The notes beneath the pieces are model-generated. The model saw only the letters and a program-made list of their open reading frames with translations. It searched no databases and had not been told where the DNA came from. 55,721 nucleotides of DNA from NCBI RefSeq assembly GCF_006438825.1, contig NZ_RCZP01000034.1, positions 1 through 55,721 of the forward strand, read 5' to 3'. This document shows positions 17,884 through 26,154 of this stretch, one piece after another (the first letter of the stretch is position 1; each line of letters opens with the position of its first letter). This DNA comes from Muricoccus nepalensis (GTDB lineage Bacteria; Pseudomonadota; Alphaproteobacteria; Acetobacterales; Acetobacteraceae). A program made the position numbers and the translations under genes.

Positions 17884-19517
17884 CAGGCGCCCCAGTTCCG
17901 CGCCGAGAAGTCCATGAAGAAGGACCCGCCCGGCTTCCAGGGCAGGTCCCGGCGCTTGGCCGTAAAGTTCAGGGTCTGGTGCAGCACGGTGTAGCCGGGG
18001 TCCTCGCGCTCGATGATCTCGAGCATCCGGCGGAAGGCGCGGCGGCGCTCGTCGAGGTTCATCGAGCCCTCCAGCAGGGCGGAGAGCCGCCCGAACTCCT
18101 CGTTGCGCCACTCGTTGATCTGCCACTGCTGCCCCTCGGGACCGTGCGCGGCGGTGAGGGAGGAGACGGGATCGTTGAAGCTCGCGGAATTCGACCAGTC
18201 ACGCACCCCGCGGCCCGCCGCCGTGCCCGCGCCCTGGCTCGAGAGGAGTTGGGGGAAGTTCTCCTTCATCTCGATCACCACGTTCAGCCCGACCTCGCGC
18301 CAGCCCTCGACGAGGATCTGCGCGGTGGCAACCTGGGCCGTGTAGTAGTTGCTTAGCAACCGGTAGGGGATCGGCTCGCCCTTGTAGCCGGCCTCGCGCA
18401 GCAGCCGGCGGGCTTCGGCCGGGTCGTGCCGAGGGGCTTCCCAGTCCGTCAGCAGCATGGGGCCGTAGAAGTCGAACTGCTCCCCGCGCGGAATGGCCGC
18501 CTGCCCGGCCCAGAGCGCGTCCACGATCGCCCGGCGGTCGATCGCGTGGGTGAAGGCACGGCGAACGCGGGCGTCGCGCAACGACGGGTGGTTCTTGTCG
18601 AACACCGTGATGCGGTGGTTCATGATGGGGCCACCCACCACCTCGTGGCGCGCGGAGCGGTCGAAGGCGCCGATCTGGTCGGGCGGGATGTCGCAGGCGA
18701 AGTCCGCCTCGCCCGAGAGGATCATGTTGATGCGGCTCGCGACCTCCGGCACCTCGACGAAGCGAAGCTGGCGCAGCGGCGGGCGGCCCCGCCAGTGGTC
18801 ATCATGCGCAAGGAGCGTGAGGGACTGGTCCGGCCGGAACTCGGCCACCTTGTAGGGCCCGGTGCCGACCGGCCGCCGCGCCCAGTCGAGCCAGGAGGAG
18901 GCCTGTTCGAACCCCGCGCCCGAGAGCACCATTCCCGTCATGCGAGAGAGCCGGCCCTCCAGCGCGGGATCCGCCACCTTGTTGACGAAGCGCACGGTGC
19001 GCGCGTCCACCACCTCGATCCGCTCGAAGCCCGGGTAGGTGCGGCGGGCGATGGCGGCGGCCTCCGCCGGCGGGACCTTGCCCTGGGCACGGCCGGGAAC
19101 GTTGCCGAAGAGGTTCCGGGAGGCCGGTGAGTCCGCCCCCCACATCCGCTCCGGCCCGAAGGAGAAGACCACGTCCTCCACCGTCATCTCGCGCCCGTCG
19201 TGGAAGCGCACGCCGGGGCGCAGGTCCATCTCCAGCGTGCGGTCGTCCAGGCGCCGCCAGGCGGTGGCAAGCCCCGGCCGGAGGCGGAGGTCGCCCAGCC
19301 AGTCCTGCTCGATCAATGCCTCGCCGTAAGAGCCGCCGTGGCGGCTGCCCACGTTGGACTGCTCGCGCAGGGTCTCCAGCGTGTTGCTGTTAGCGATCTT
19401 CTGCACGGCGACGGTGATCGAGGGGCGCTGGTCCGCCTGCGCGATCGCGAAGCGCGGCAGGACGAGCGACGCGCCGGTGGAGGCGAGTGCCGCGCGACGG
19501 GAAAGGCGCGTCATCAC
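17883..19517 (-). CDS. Dpp-type periplasmic solute-binding protein, copy 1
   Basis: This 544-residue SBP_bac_5 (cluster C) protein has a twin-arginine signal (RLSRRAALASTGASLVLPRF, cleavage after AIA). Conserved family segments include VRFHDGREMTVEDVVFSFGP, GTGPYKVAEFRPDQSLTLL and RRAFTHAIDRRAIVDALWAG. It is a paralogue of the next gene upstream: by eye about two thirds of residues match through the middle of the protein. They diverge just after the signal, where copy 1 reads GSRHGGSYGEALIEQDWLGD. Two binding proteins for one membrane complex would widen the substrate range. The substrate is not deducible from sequence. Confidence 0.88.
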   Translation of the reverse strand: MMTRLSRRAALASTGASLVLPRFAIAQADQRPSITVAVQKIANSNTLETLREQSNVGSRHGGSYGEALIEQDWLGDLRLRPGLATAWRRLDDRTLEMDLRPGVRFHDGREMTVEDVVFSFGPERMWGADSPASRNLFGNVPGRAQGKVPPAEAAAIARRTYPGFERIEVVDARTVRFVNKVADPALEGRLSRMTGMVLSGAGFEQASSWLDWARRPVGTGPYKVAEFRPDQSLTLLAHDDHWRGRPPLRQLRFVEVPEVASRINMILSGEADFACDIPPDQIGAFDRSARHEVVGGPIMNHRITVFDKNHPSLRDARVRRAFTHAIDRRAIVDALWAGQAAIPRGEQFDFYGPMLLTDWEAPRHDPAEARRLLREAGYKGEPIPYRLLSNYYTAQVATAQILVEGWREVGLNVVIEMKENFPQLLSSQGAGTAAGRGVRDWSNSASFNDPVSSLTAAHGPEGQQWQINEWRNEEFGRLSALLEGSMNLDERRRAFRRMLEIIEREDPGYTVLHQTLNFTAKRRDLPWKPGGSFFMDFSARNWGA

Positions 19518-21142
19518 CCGCCCCAGTTGCCCTGGCGGAAGTCCATGGCGAAGGCCGGCGCCGCCCGCCAGCGGATGTCCCGCCGCTTGGCCGTGAAGGT
19601 CGCGTTCTGGTGCAGCACGGTGTAGGCGGGGTCCTCGCGCTCGGCGATCTCCAGCATGCGGCGGAAGACGGCCTTGCGGCGCGCGCGATCCGTCCCGGTC
19701 TCCAGCTCGACAGAGAGGCGGTTCAGCTCGTCATTGCTGTATTCCCCCACCTGCTGCTGCTGGCCGTTCGGCCCGTGCTGCGCGACGAGCGATGACACGG
19801 GGTCGTTGAAGGGCGCGGAGTTGGACCAGTCCCGCACCGCGCGCGTGTCGCCGCGCTCGAGGATCTGGGACCAGTTCTCCTTCATGTCGATGGAGACGTT
19901 CAGCCCCACCTGCCGCCACATCTCCACGAGGACCTGCGCGGTGGGCGTCTGGTTCGTGTAGTAGTTGTTGAGCAGCCGGTAGGGGATCGGCGCCCCGCGG
20001 TAGCCCGCCTCGCGCAGCAGGCGGCGCGCCTCCGCCGGGTCGTAGCGCGGCACCTCCCAGTCGGAGACGAGCATATCGCCGTAGTAATCGAACTGCAGGC
20101 CGCGCGGCACGATGGTGCGGCCGCCCCAGAGGCTGTCCACGATCGCCTGGCGGTCGATAGCGTGGGTGAAGGCCCGGCGCACGCGGGCGTCGCGCAGCTG
20201 CGGGTGGCTCTTGTCGAAGCAGGTCAGTCGGTGGTTCAGGATCGTGCCGCCCTGCACCTCGTAGGCGCGGTCGTGCTCGATGCCGCCGATCTGGTCGGGC
20301 GGGATGTCGCAGGCGAACCCCACCTCGCCTGTGCGAAGCATGTTGATGCGCGCCGCCACCTCCGGCACTTCGAGGAAGCGGATCCCGCGCAGCGGCGGGC
20401 GGCCGCCCCAGTACTCGTCATGGGACGCGAGGGTCAGGGAGTGATCGGGTCGGAACTCCACGACCTTGTAGGGACCGGTCAGGACGGGCTTGCGCGCCCA
20501 GTCGAACCAGCCCGAGGCCTCTTGGAAGGCGCGACGGGAGATCACCTCGCTGCCGAAGCGGGAGAGGCGGCCTTCCAGCGTGACATCCGGGGTCGCGTTG
20601 TGGAAGCGCACGGTGCGCGCGTCCACCACCTCCACGCGCTCCAGCGCCGGCCAGGACCGGCGGGCGACGCCGGTCACCTCCGCCGGCAGCTCCCGCTGGG
20701 CGGGCGACGGGATGACGTCGCCGCGAATGGAGATGGTGCGGCCCTGCGCGGTGGGCTGCGTGTTGCCGAACATGCGCTCCCGCCCGAAGGAGAAAGCCAC
20801 GTCCTCCGCCGTCATGACGTCGCCGTTGTGGAAGCGCACGCCGTCGCGGAGCGTCAGCTCGACCACGCTGTCGGAGATGCGGCGCCAGCCGGTGGCGAGG
20901 GCCGGCACGGTCTTCAGCTCGTTGAGCCAGTCCCGGCCGATCAGCGGCTCCCAGAGGGAGGAGAAGAAGATGCGTTCGCCCACGTTGGACTGCTCACGCA
21001 GCACCTCCAGCGTGTTGCTATTCGAGATCTTCTGCACGGCGATCGAGATGAAGGGCCGCTGGTCGGCCTGCGCGATGGCGAAGCGGGGCAGCGAGGCTGC
21101 GGAGGCGGCGCCGAGAAGCAGGCTGCGGCGGGAGACGGTCAT
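19514..21142 (-). CDS. Dpp-type periplasmic solute-binding protein, copy 2
   Basis: This 542-residue SBP_bac_5 protein starts with a Tat signal (MTVSRRSLLLGAASAASLPR). It is paralogous to the following gene and shares long blocks such as DARVRRAFTHAIDR, DPAEARRLLREAGY and EYSNDELNRL-type ends. The open frame runs about 330 codons further upstream, antiparallel in sense to nothing real: that extension is an out-of-frame reading of the PMH gene. The ATG at 21142 overlaps the PMH stop by 4 bp. It presumably binds an organophosphorus solute delivered to the PMH pathway; that is inference from operon structure. Confidence 0.88.
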   Translation of the reverse strand: MTVSRRSLLLGAASAASLPRFAIAQADQRPFISIAVQKISNSNTLEVLREQSNVGERIFFSSLWEPLIGRDWLNELKTVPALATGWRRISDSVVELTLRDGVRFHNGDVMTAEDVAFSFGRERMFGNTQPTAQGRTISIRGDVIPSPAQRELPAEVTGVARRSWPALERVEVVDARTVRFHNATPDVTLEGRLSRFGSEVISRRAFQEASGWFDWARKPVLTGPYKVVEFRPDHSLTLASHDEYWGGRPPLRGIRFLEVPEVAARINMLRTGEVGFACDIPPDQIGGIEHDRAYEVQGGTILNHRLTCFDKSHPQLRDARVRRAFTHAIDRQAIVDSLWGGRTIVPRGLQFDYYGDMLVSDWEVPRYDPAEARRLLREAGYRGAPIPYRLLNNYYTNQTPTAQVLVEMWRQVGLNVSIDMKENWSQILERGDTRAVRDWSNSAPFNDPVSSLVAQHGPNGQQQQVGEYSNDELNRLSVELETGTDRARRKAVFRRMLEIAEREDPAYTVLHQNATFTAKRRDIRWRAAPAFAMDFRQGNWGG

Positions 21143-22677
21143 GACGGGCGTTCCTCGAGGCCTTGGGGGGTGGCACGGAAGTGGGTCAGCGTCCGCTCGG
21201 CATGGGACATGCGGTGCGACAGCGCGCGCTGCGCGTAGTCCCGGACCACCGCCGCATGGGCGGGATCGCCAGCGAGGTCGGTGAAGCAGTGCGGATCGTC
21301 CCGCAGGTCGAAGAGAAGCGGCGGGAGGGCCGCGAAATGAACGTACTTCCACCGTCCGTCCTGCACGACGCAGAGCGAGCAGTCGTCCATCGAGAGCCCG
21401 AGGTCGTCCTCGGGGCGGGAGTAGAAGACGTCGCGGAAGTCGTACTCGTAGAACAGGTGCCGGCGCCAGTTCGCCGGCGTCTCGCCGGCGACGAGCGGCA
21501 GCAGGGAACGGCCGTCGCAGGCGCGCGGCGCCTCCCCGCCTAGCCATTCGAGGATCGTCGGCATCACGTCCACGCTCTCCGTGAAGGCGCTCTCGATGCG
21601 CCCTGCCGCCTCCGGCGAATCGGGGTCCTTGATCACCAGCGGGATGCGGAAGCTCTCGTCGTGGTAGCCGACCTTGCCGAGCAGGTAGTAATCGCCGAGC
21701 TGCTCGCCGTGGTCCGAGGTGAAGATGACCAGCGTGTCCTTCCACTGCCCGGTCGCGTCGAGATGCGCGATGACCTGGCCGAGGGCTGCGTCCACTTCCG
21801 AGATCATGCCGCTGTAGGTCGCGCGCATCTGGGCGACGGAGCCAGCCTCCAGCTCCGTCGCGGCACCGCCGGCGCCGTGGAAGAAGGAACCCTGGCTGAT
21901 GCCGCGAAGGTAGAAGTCGAGCAGCGGGTGCTGCGCCGCTTCCTCCTGCCAGCTGGCCGCGCGATGCAGCGGCGGCATGTCCTCGGGGCGGTACATCGCG
22001 TGGTAGGGCGCGGGCGCGATGAAAGGCGGGTGCGGGCGGTAGTATCCCAGATGCAGGAACCAGGGCTTGCCGTTGCGTCCCTTGAGGTAGGTGAGGGCGC
22101 GCTCGGTAAAGTAGGCGGTGTCGGAGCAATCGACGGGAATGCGGCTCGGCCGCGCTGTCACGCCGGGAAGATGCTCCTCGCCTTCGGGCAGCCAGATGTC
22201 CTCGCGGTTGGGGGGCAGCTCGTAGCCCTTCTGCGCCAGCCAGCCGAAATAGCCGTCCATGCTCGGCTCAAAGGCCCCGACCGCACGAAAGCCTTCCATG
22301 AGGTCGCCGAGCGTCGTGAAGCGTGGGTCCTTCGGGCCCGTGCCGCGCGGGTCCGGAGTGGTGGTGGTGTAGCCGATGAGCGCCGGGTCGTAGCCGAGGC
22401 GGCGCAGCTCCTTCGCCAGGTTGCTGTGCCGCGCGTCAAGCGGCACCGTGTTCTGCACGGCCCGGTGATTCATCAGGTAGAGGCCGGTCAGCAGGCTGGC
22501 GCGGGCCGGGCCACAGGGCACCGTGTTGGTGACGTGGTTGCGGAAGGTCACGCCTTCCCGGCAGAGCCTGTCGAGGTTCGGCGTCATCAGGAAATCCGCG
22601 CCGAGCGCGGGCACGAAGTCGGCGCGCCACTGGTCGACGACGACTAGCAGGACGTTGCGTGGGTGGCCGGACGGCAT
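21139..22677 (-). CDS. Phosphonate monoester hydrolase (PMH), sulfatase fold
   Basis: This 512-residue sulfatase-superfamily enzyme closely matches, from memory, the Rhizobium leguminosarum phosphonate monoester hydrolase, including LLTGLYLMNHRAVQNTVPLD, ALIGYTTTTPDPRGTG and FLHLGYYRPHPPF. The CxPxR signature VPCGPARASLLTG puts the Cys to be converted to formylglycine at residue 55. Metal ligands are D15 in VVVDQW and the SDHGEQ pair. Characterised PMHs hydrolyse phosphonate monoesters, phosphodiesters and sulfate esters; the natural substrate is unknown. No signal peptide is present, so it acts in the cytosol. It is the first gene of a seven-gene operon with a Dpp-type importer and lies 71 bp downstream of a Pho box. 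Confidence 0.9.
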   Translation of the reverse strand: MPSGHPRNVLLVVVDQWRADFVPALGADFLMTPNLDRLCREGVTFRNHVTNTVPCGPARASLLTGLYLMNHRAVQNTVPLDARHSNLAKELRRLGYDPALIGYTTTTPDPRGTGPKDPRFTTLGDLMEGFRAVGAFEPSMDGYFGWLAQKGYELPPNREDIWLPEGEEHLPGVTARPSRIPVDCSDTAYFTERALTYLKGRNGKPWFLHLGYYRPHPPFIAPAPYHAMYRPEDMPPLHRAASWQEEAAQHPLLDFYLRGISQGSFFHGAGGAATELEAGSVAQMRATYSGMISEVDAALGQVIAHLDATGQWKDTLVIFTSDHGEQLGDYYLLGKVGYHDESFRIPLVIKDPDSPEAAGRIESAFTESVDVMPTILEWLGGEAPRACDGRSLLPLVAGETPANWRRHLFYEYDFRDVFYSRPEDDLGLSMDDCSLCVVQDGRWKYVHFAALPPLLFDLRDDPHCFTDLAGDPAHAAVVRDYAQRALSHRMSHAERTLTHFRATPQGLEERPS

Positions 22678-22748
22678 TGGCGGCGCGGTCGCTCCTTGTG
22701 GGCGAGCGCGCTCTAGCCGCTGATCCGAGACAGGGCGACGATACCTGG

Positions 22749-22766
22749 ATGTCAGTTCCGTGTCAG
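22749..22766 (-). promoter_or_regulatory. Putative PhoB box upstream of the PMH-Dpp operon
   Basis: On the minus strand the site reads CTGACAC, GGAA, CTGACAT: two 7-mers 11 bp apart, each differing from CTGTCAC/CTGTCAT at a single base. It faces the PMH gene and ends 71 bp before its ATG. This is the best Pho-box match in the window and supports phosphate-starvation control of the hydrolase and its transporter. Confidence 0.65.
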
Positions 22767-22832
22767 CGGCGGTTCATCGGCCGTGCGGTGCGACAAGGTC
22801 CCGACGCGCGGCGAGTGCGGCTCCGGCCGGTC

Positions 22833-24329
22833 TCAGCGGATCGGGCGCGGGAGGTGGGCGTCCCGGAACGCGCGCCAGGCCTTGCGGAGAGCGTTGTGGG
22901 CCTCCTCCTGTCGCAGATCGGCCCAGGCACGCAGCGCCAGCGCTCCTGGGGCCAAGGCGGCGTCGTGCTCGACCAGGCGCGCGGCCAGGGCAGTGGCCAC
23001 GGCCGCGTCGTTGATCACCCCCAGCGTTTCCTGCAGCCGCCTAGTCTGGTGCAGGTAAGCCGACAGCCTCTTGGGCTTGTGCAATGGAGAGAGGAACTCG
23101 ACTCCGTAGCGAAGCTTCTTCAGCGCCTTGCGGAGATCGTGCAGCTCAGTCTCCGAGCGGCGCCGGATACGCCGGCCGCGCCGCCGGGCTTTCCGATCAA
23201 GCCGCGCCAGCAGGTCAGGCGCGAGGTCCAGCAAAGGTTGGCCCAAGGCGCCGCCCCCTGCCTCGCCGGCCAGTGCGGCCAGATCTTCAGTCCAGGCCGC
23301 GAGGCCGAGCACGAGGCGCGACACGGCAGGGCCGCCGAGTTCCTCCGCCACCCGGCGATGGGCCATGCGACGCTCGGCCTCAGCCAAGGGGCGCAGAAGG
23401 CTGGTTCCCGCACCATCTGCGCGCGGCAGGGTCTCGGTGACGAACACGTCCCAGTCGCGTGCCTCACCCAGCACCGCCGCGAGGTCCCGCAGGCCCGCCG
23501 TGAAAGCCGCCCCAGGCACCGCGGCCAAACAGGGGCCGAACAGCGCAAGGAGGGCCCGCAGGCGGCGGGTCGCGATGCGCATTCCGTGCACCGCCTCCAT
23601 CCGGCCCACCGCGGCCGCGGGTTGATGTGCGAGGAGAGACGCAAGGAGGGATGCGACGATCCGCCGGAATGCCTCGGCCGCGACGACGTCACGCGGCAGG
23701 TCGATGTCCCGCGCCTTGCCCCCCTTGAGCGGCTCCCCCGTGAGTAGGCGCCAGCCGCGATCGGACTTGCTCTCGGCGCCGAGAACGAGGGAGAGGTCGG
23801 CCTGCAGAATTGCCGCAAGGTGGCAAAGGGCAGCCGGACTGCCCTCCTTCAGCTCCAGTTCGGCCTCGCGGACGGTTTCGATCCGGTCACCAGCGCGGAT
23901 AGTTCCCTCGTCCACCACAATCTCGATCGTGGCACCCTCGTGCCGAAGGCTTCGCGTGCGGCGGACCACCTCAACCGTGAAGACGGGGATTAGTTCTTCC
24001 TCTCCTAAGCCGGCGAGGGGCGTCTCCGCCAAATGCCGCGGATCTAGCCGGGTCCCCTTCGCCGTCCATTCCCATTCGCCGCGACCGAAAGGCCCACTAC
24101 CGTCACGAAGCTTGAGTGTTTGCACCCATTGGCTACCCGCACGGCGAAGGCGGAGGCTGGCACCGGCGCGTGCGAAGGCACGATCGACCGTGTCATAATA
24201 GGTCGTCGTCGTGTGCAAGGGCGACGCCGCCTCACCGCCGCGCAGCACCGAATGATCCTCGAAAGCGGCAGCACTGCCCTCCGGCAAGAGGAACTTGATC
24301 TCAATCTCGGCAGGCTCAGGAGCAATCAT
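22833..24329 (-). CDS. CYTH and CHAD domain protein (inorganic triphosphatase-like)
   Basis: This 498-residue protein joins a CYTH domain (residues about 1-200) to a CHAD domain (about 215-498). The CYTH start EIEIKFLL supplies the ExExK metal/phosphate motif; further charged strands follow (SLRLRRAG, WVQTLKLR, ELELKEG). The CHAD part has the paired His/Arg helices VHGMRIATRRLRALLALF and LHDLRKALKKLRYGVEFL that bind polyphosphate. Homologues such as E. coli YgiF hydrolyse tripolyphosphate. It lies just upstream of the PMH Pho box in the same orientation, but 155 bp separate the genes, so it is probably a separate unit. The theme fits phosphate metabolism. Confidence 0.88.
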   Translation of the reverse strand: MIAPEPAEIEIKFLLPEGSAAAFEDHSVLRGGEAASPLHTTTTYYDTVDRAFARAGASLRLRRAGSQWVQTLKLRDGSGPFGRGEWEWTAKGTRLDPRHLAETPLAGLGEEELIPVFTVEVVRRTRSLRHEGATIEIVVDEGTIRAGDRIETVREAELELKEGSPAALCHLAAILQADLSLVLGAESKSDRGWRLLTGEPLKGGKARDIDLPRDVVAAEAFRRIVASLLASLLAHQPAAAVGRMEAVHGMRIATRRLRALLALFGPCLAAVPGAAFTAGLRDLAAVLGEARDWDVFVTETLPRADGAGTSLLRPLAEAERRMAHRRVAEELGGPAVSRLVLGLAAWTEDLAALAGEAGGGALGQPLLDLAPDLLARLDRKARRRGRRIRRRSETELHDLRKALKKLRYGVEFLSPLHKPKRLSAYLHQTRRLQETLGVINDAAVATALAARLVEHDAALAPGALALRAWADLRQEEAHNALRKAWRAFRDAHLPRPIR

Positions 24330-24378
24330 AGTGCGCCCGAACGCCGCGTCTGTGACTCTGTTGCCTAGAGCACTGAAG

Positions 24379-24396
24379 TTGTCATGAAAGCGTCAT
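24379..24396 (+). promoter_or_regulatory. Pho-box-like repeat near the CYTH-CHAD gene
   Basis: TTGTCAT, GAAA, GCGTCAT gives two 7-mers at 11-bp spacing (6 and 5 matches of 7 to CTGTCAT). It points away from the CYTH-CHAD gene, whose start is 50 bp to the left, and no intact gene follows closely on the right. It may be a relic promoter for a gene now replaced by the degenerate stretch, or chance. Confidence 0.3.
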
Positions 24397-24527
24397 TGTC
24401 AGATCGCCAAAGCTTGCTTCGCAAGGATGGGCCGCGTCGGTGATCTTGGCCAAGCTAATATAGATGGCTTGGCGAATCGTCCAGTTATCCCGAACGGTCG
24501 GGGTGATGTCCTCCCGATTTCCTCGGC

Positions 24528-24706
24528 ATGCATGACAAGGAGATCGTCCCCGTTCTGGAGGCCGAGGGACATCGCTCGCATTGGCAAGCAGCGGGAGTTC
24601 ACACCAGCACGGTCCGGGGCATCCGCCTGCAGCAAGGCAGCTTGGCGCTGTACCCGCTGGCCTCTGGTCCCAGGCTGGGTAACGGCCGAGCATATGGCGG
24701 GCCGGC
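24528..24706 (+). pseudogene. Remnant of a recombinase-like HTH protein
   Basis: The frame from 24528 reads HDKEIVPVLEAEGHRSHWQA and STVRGIRLQQG, like the C-terminal DNA-binding segments of serine-recombinase-type proteins. Resemblance to the expected continuation then moves to another frame (PGWVTAEHMAGRLD), implying a frameshift near 24,640. The sequence stops at an inverted repeat at 24707. From 24763 to the TRAP start at 25054 I see no gene. This is a low-confidence reading of a short decayed fragment. Confidence 0.3.
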
Positions 24707-24762
24707 TAGACCAGATGTCCGTCTGAGGCGGGGTGGCCCGCCTCAGACGGACATCTGGTCTA
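24707..24762. repeat. Perfect 26-bp inverted repeat with 4-bp centre, TA-flanked
   Basis: The arms are 24707-24732 (starting TAGACCAGATGTCCGTCTGA) and 24737-24762, exact reverse complements around GTGG. The outermost bases are TA on both sides, the target duplicated by IS630/Tc1-mariner-type elements. It could be a minimal MITE or two insertion-sequence ends joined after internal deletion. It interrupts the recombinase-like remnant. The family is not identified. Confidence 0.7.
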
Positions 24763-25053
24763 ATAACTTCCGGCGAGTACCGCCGTGCTTGTGACAACGT
24801 CGTCCAGGCTTGGAATCGGGAGAGGTGCGTCCAAACGACGGCGTGAGGTTGCGCCAGATTCGCCACCCACTCCAACTCACCTCGCGGCCAAACAATATGA
24901 CAATGCGCCCCTGGCGCGATCCTAGGCGAGATGCCTTCCGCGTGGGCGGGCTTAGCACCCGGCGCTTCGCTTCTGGCTTCGAGTCACCGCCGTAGCCGCT
25001 TGACCGCTCTCGACACGGCGTCAAGCTATCTTGAATCCGCCGCGGAGACGACG

Positions 25054-26154
25054 ATGATGCTGAAATCTCTCGCCAAGCTGCCTGGGCTGCTTCCGAGCTT
25101 CGCCCTTATGGGGGCTCTGTCGGCCACATCCGCCTTCGCCCAGCCGACGGCCGCGCCGCCCGTCCCGCCAGGCCCGCGGGTGAACATCGTCGCCATCACC
25201 CAGCCTGTGCCGACCAACACGCAGTTCACCCTGGTGGACGTGCCCTATCTGCGCGACATGGCCGCTCGGACCGGCGGGCGCCTCAACGTGACCCTCGCCT
25301 CACATGCGGAGCGTAATCTTGGCGGCGCGGAAATCGTACGCCTTGTGCGCTCCGGACAGGCGGAGATCGGCGCCGGAACCCTCTCTACCCTATCGGGCGA
25401 TGTACCCATCCTCGATGGCGTGGACCTCTCCGGTATGGCGCCCCGCATCGCCGACGCGCGCCGCATCACCGAGGGGCTGATGCCCGTAGCCAACCGTGAT
25501 CTTGAGCGCTTCGGGGTACGACTGGTGATCATGTATCCCTTCCCTGCCCAGGTGCTATTCTGCCGCTCCGCCTTCCGCTCACTGGAGGAGCTGCGCGGCC
25601 GCAAGATCCGCACGTTCGGCGCCTCGTTGGTCGATCTCGTCGGCTCGCTCGGCGCGCAGCCCGTCTCCATCGGCTTCCCAGAGGTGTACTCTGCCCTCGA
25701 ACGCGGCGTGGTGGATTGCGCCATCACCGGCACGGGCAGCGGCGCCGCGGCGCGCTGGCCGGAGGTCTCCTCCCACATTTCCGACCTGCCGCTCTCCTGG
25801 GCGGTGGCAGGCTACATGGTGAACCTCGCCTGGTGGAATCGGCTGGACCCCGCCGTGCGCGCCCATCTCGAGGCCACGTTCCATGAGATGTCGGACAAGC
25901 TCTGGCAACTCGGTGATGAAGGCACGCGCGACGGCATCGACTGCAACACTGGCAACCGCGAGGGCTGCCGCCTGAACCAGCTTGCCCCTCGCCCGATGAC
26001 CGAGGTGAAGAGCACGCCCGAGGAAGCCGCCCGTCTACGCAGCATCTTCGAACGCACCGTCCTGCCGAACTGGGTTGGCCGCTGTGGCGCGCGCTGTGGC
26101 GAGATCTACAACCAGGTGGTCGCACCGATCAGCGGCGTCCGCTTCGGCGGATGA
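25054..26154 (+). CDS. TRAP transporter solute-binding protein (DctP family)
   Basis: This 366-residue periplasmic protein starts with a Sec signal (LLPSFALMGALSATSAFAQ). The DctP core is seen in AERNLGGAEIVRLVRSGQAE, in ELRGRKIRTFGAS, whose Arg normally clamps a substrate carboxylate, and in FPEVYSALERGVVDCAITG. The C-terminus is extended and has several Cys (DCNTGNREGC, GRCGARCGE) that could form disulfides. The ATG at 25054 has GGAG six bases upstream; a second ATG follows directly. It leads a four-gene operon with DctQ, DctM and a hydantoinase/oxoprolinase, so a cyclic-amide carboxylate such as 5-oxoproline is a reasonable guess. Confidence 0.85.
   Translation: MMLKSLAKLPGLLPSFALMGALSATSAFAQPTAAPPVPPGPRVNIVAITQPVPTNTQFTLVDVPYLRDMAARTGGRLNVTLASHAERNLGGAEIVRLVRSGQAEIGAGTLSTLSGDVPILDGVDLSGMAPRIADARRITEGLMPVANRDLERFGVRLVIMYPFPAQVLFCRSAFRSLEELRGRKIRTFGASLVDLVGSLGAQPVSIGFPEVYSALERGVVDCAITGTGSGAAARWPEVSSHISDLPLSWAVAGYMVNLAWWNRLDPAVRAHLEATFHEMSDKLWQLGDEGTRDGIDCNTGNREGCRLNQLAPRPMTEVKSTPEEAARLRSIFERTVLPNWVGRCGARCGEIYNQVVAPISGVRFGG

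Noticed and set aside
16903-18126. Longer 407-codon start for the DppD-like ATPase
   Set aside because: The first 81 codons are a shadow of the binding-protein gene; the TGATG overlap at 17881-17885 gives the expected family start.
19514-22129. Single 871-codon protein joining the second binding protein to an N-terminal extension
   Set aside because: The first 329 codons are an out-of-frame reading of the PMH gene; the Tat signal at 21142 marks the true start.
24399-24875. 158-codon minus-strand frame across the 26-bp palindrome
   Set aside because: It reads straight through the palindrome, has no domain and no ribosome site.
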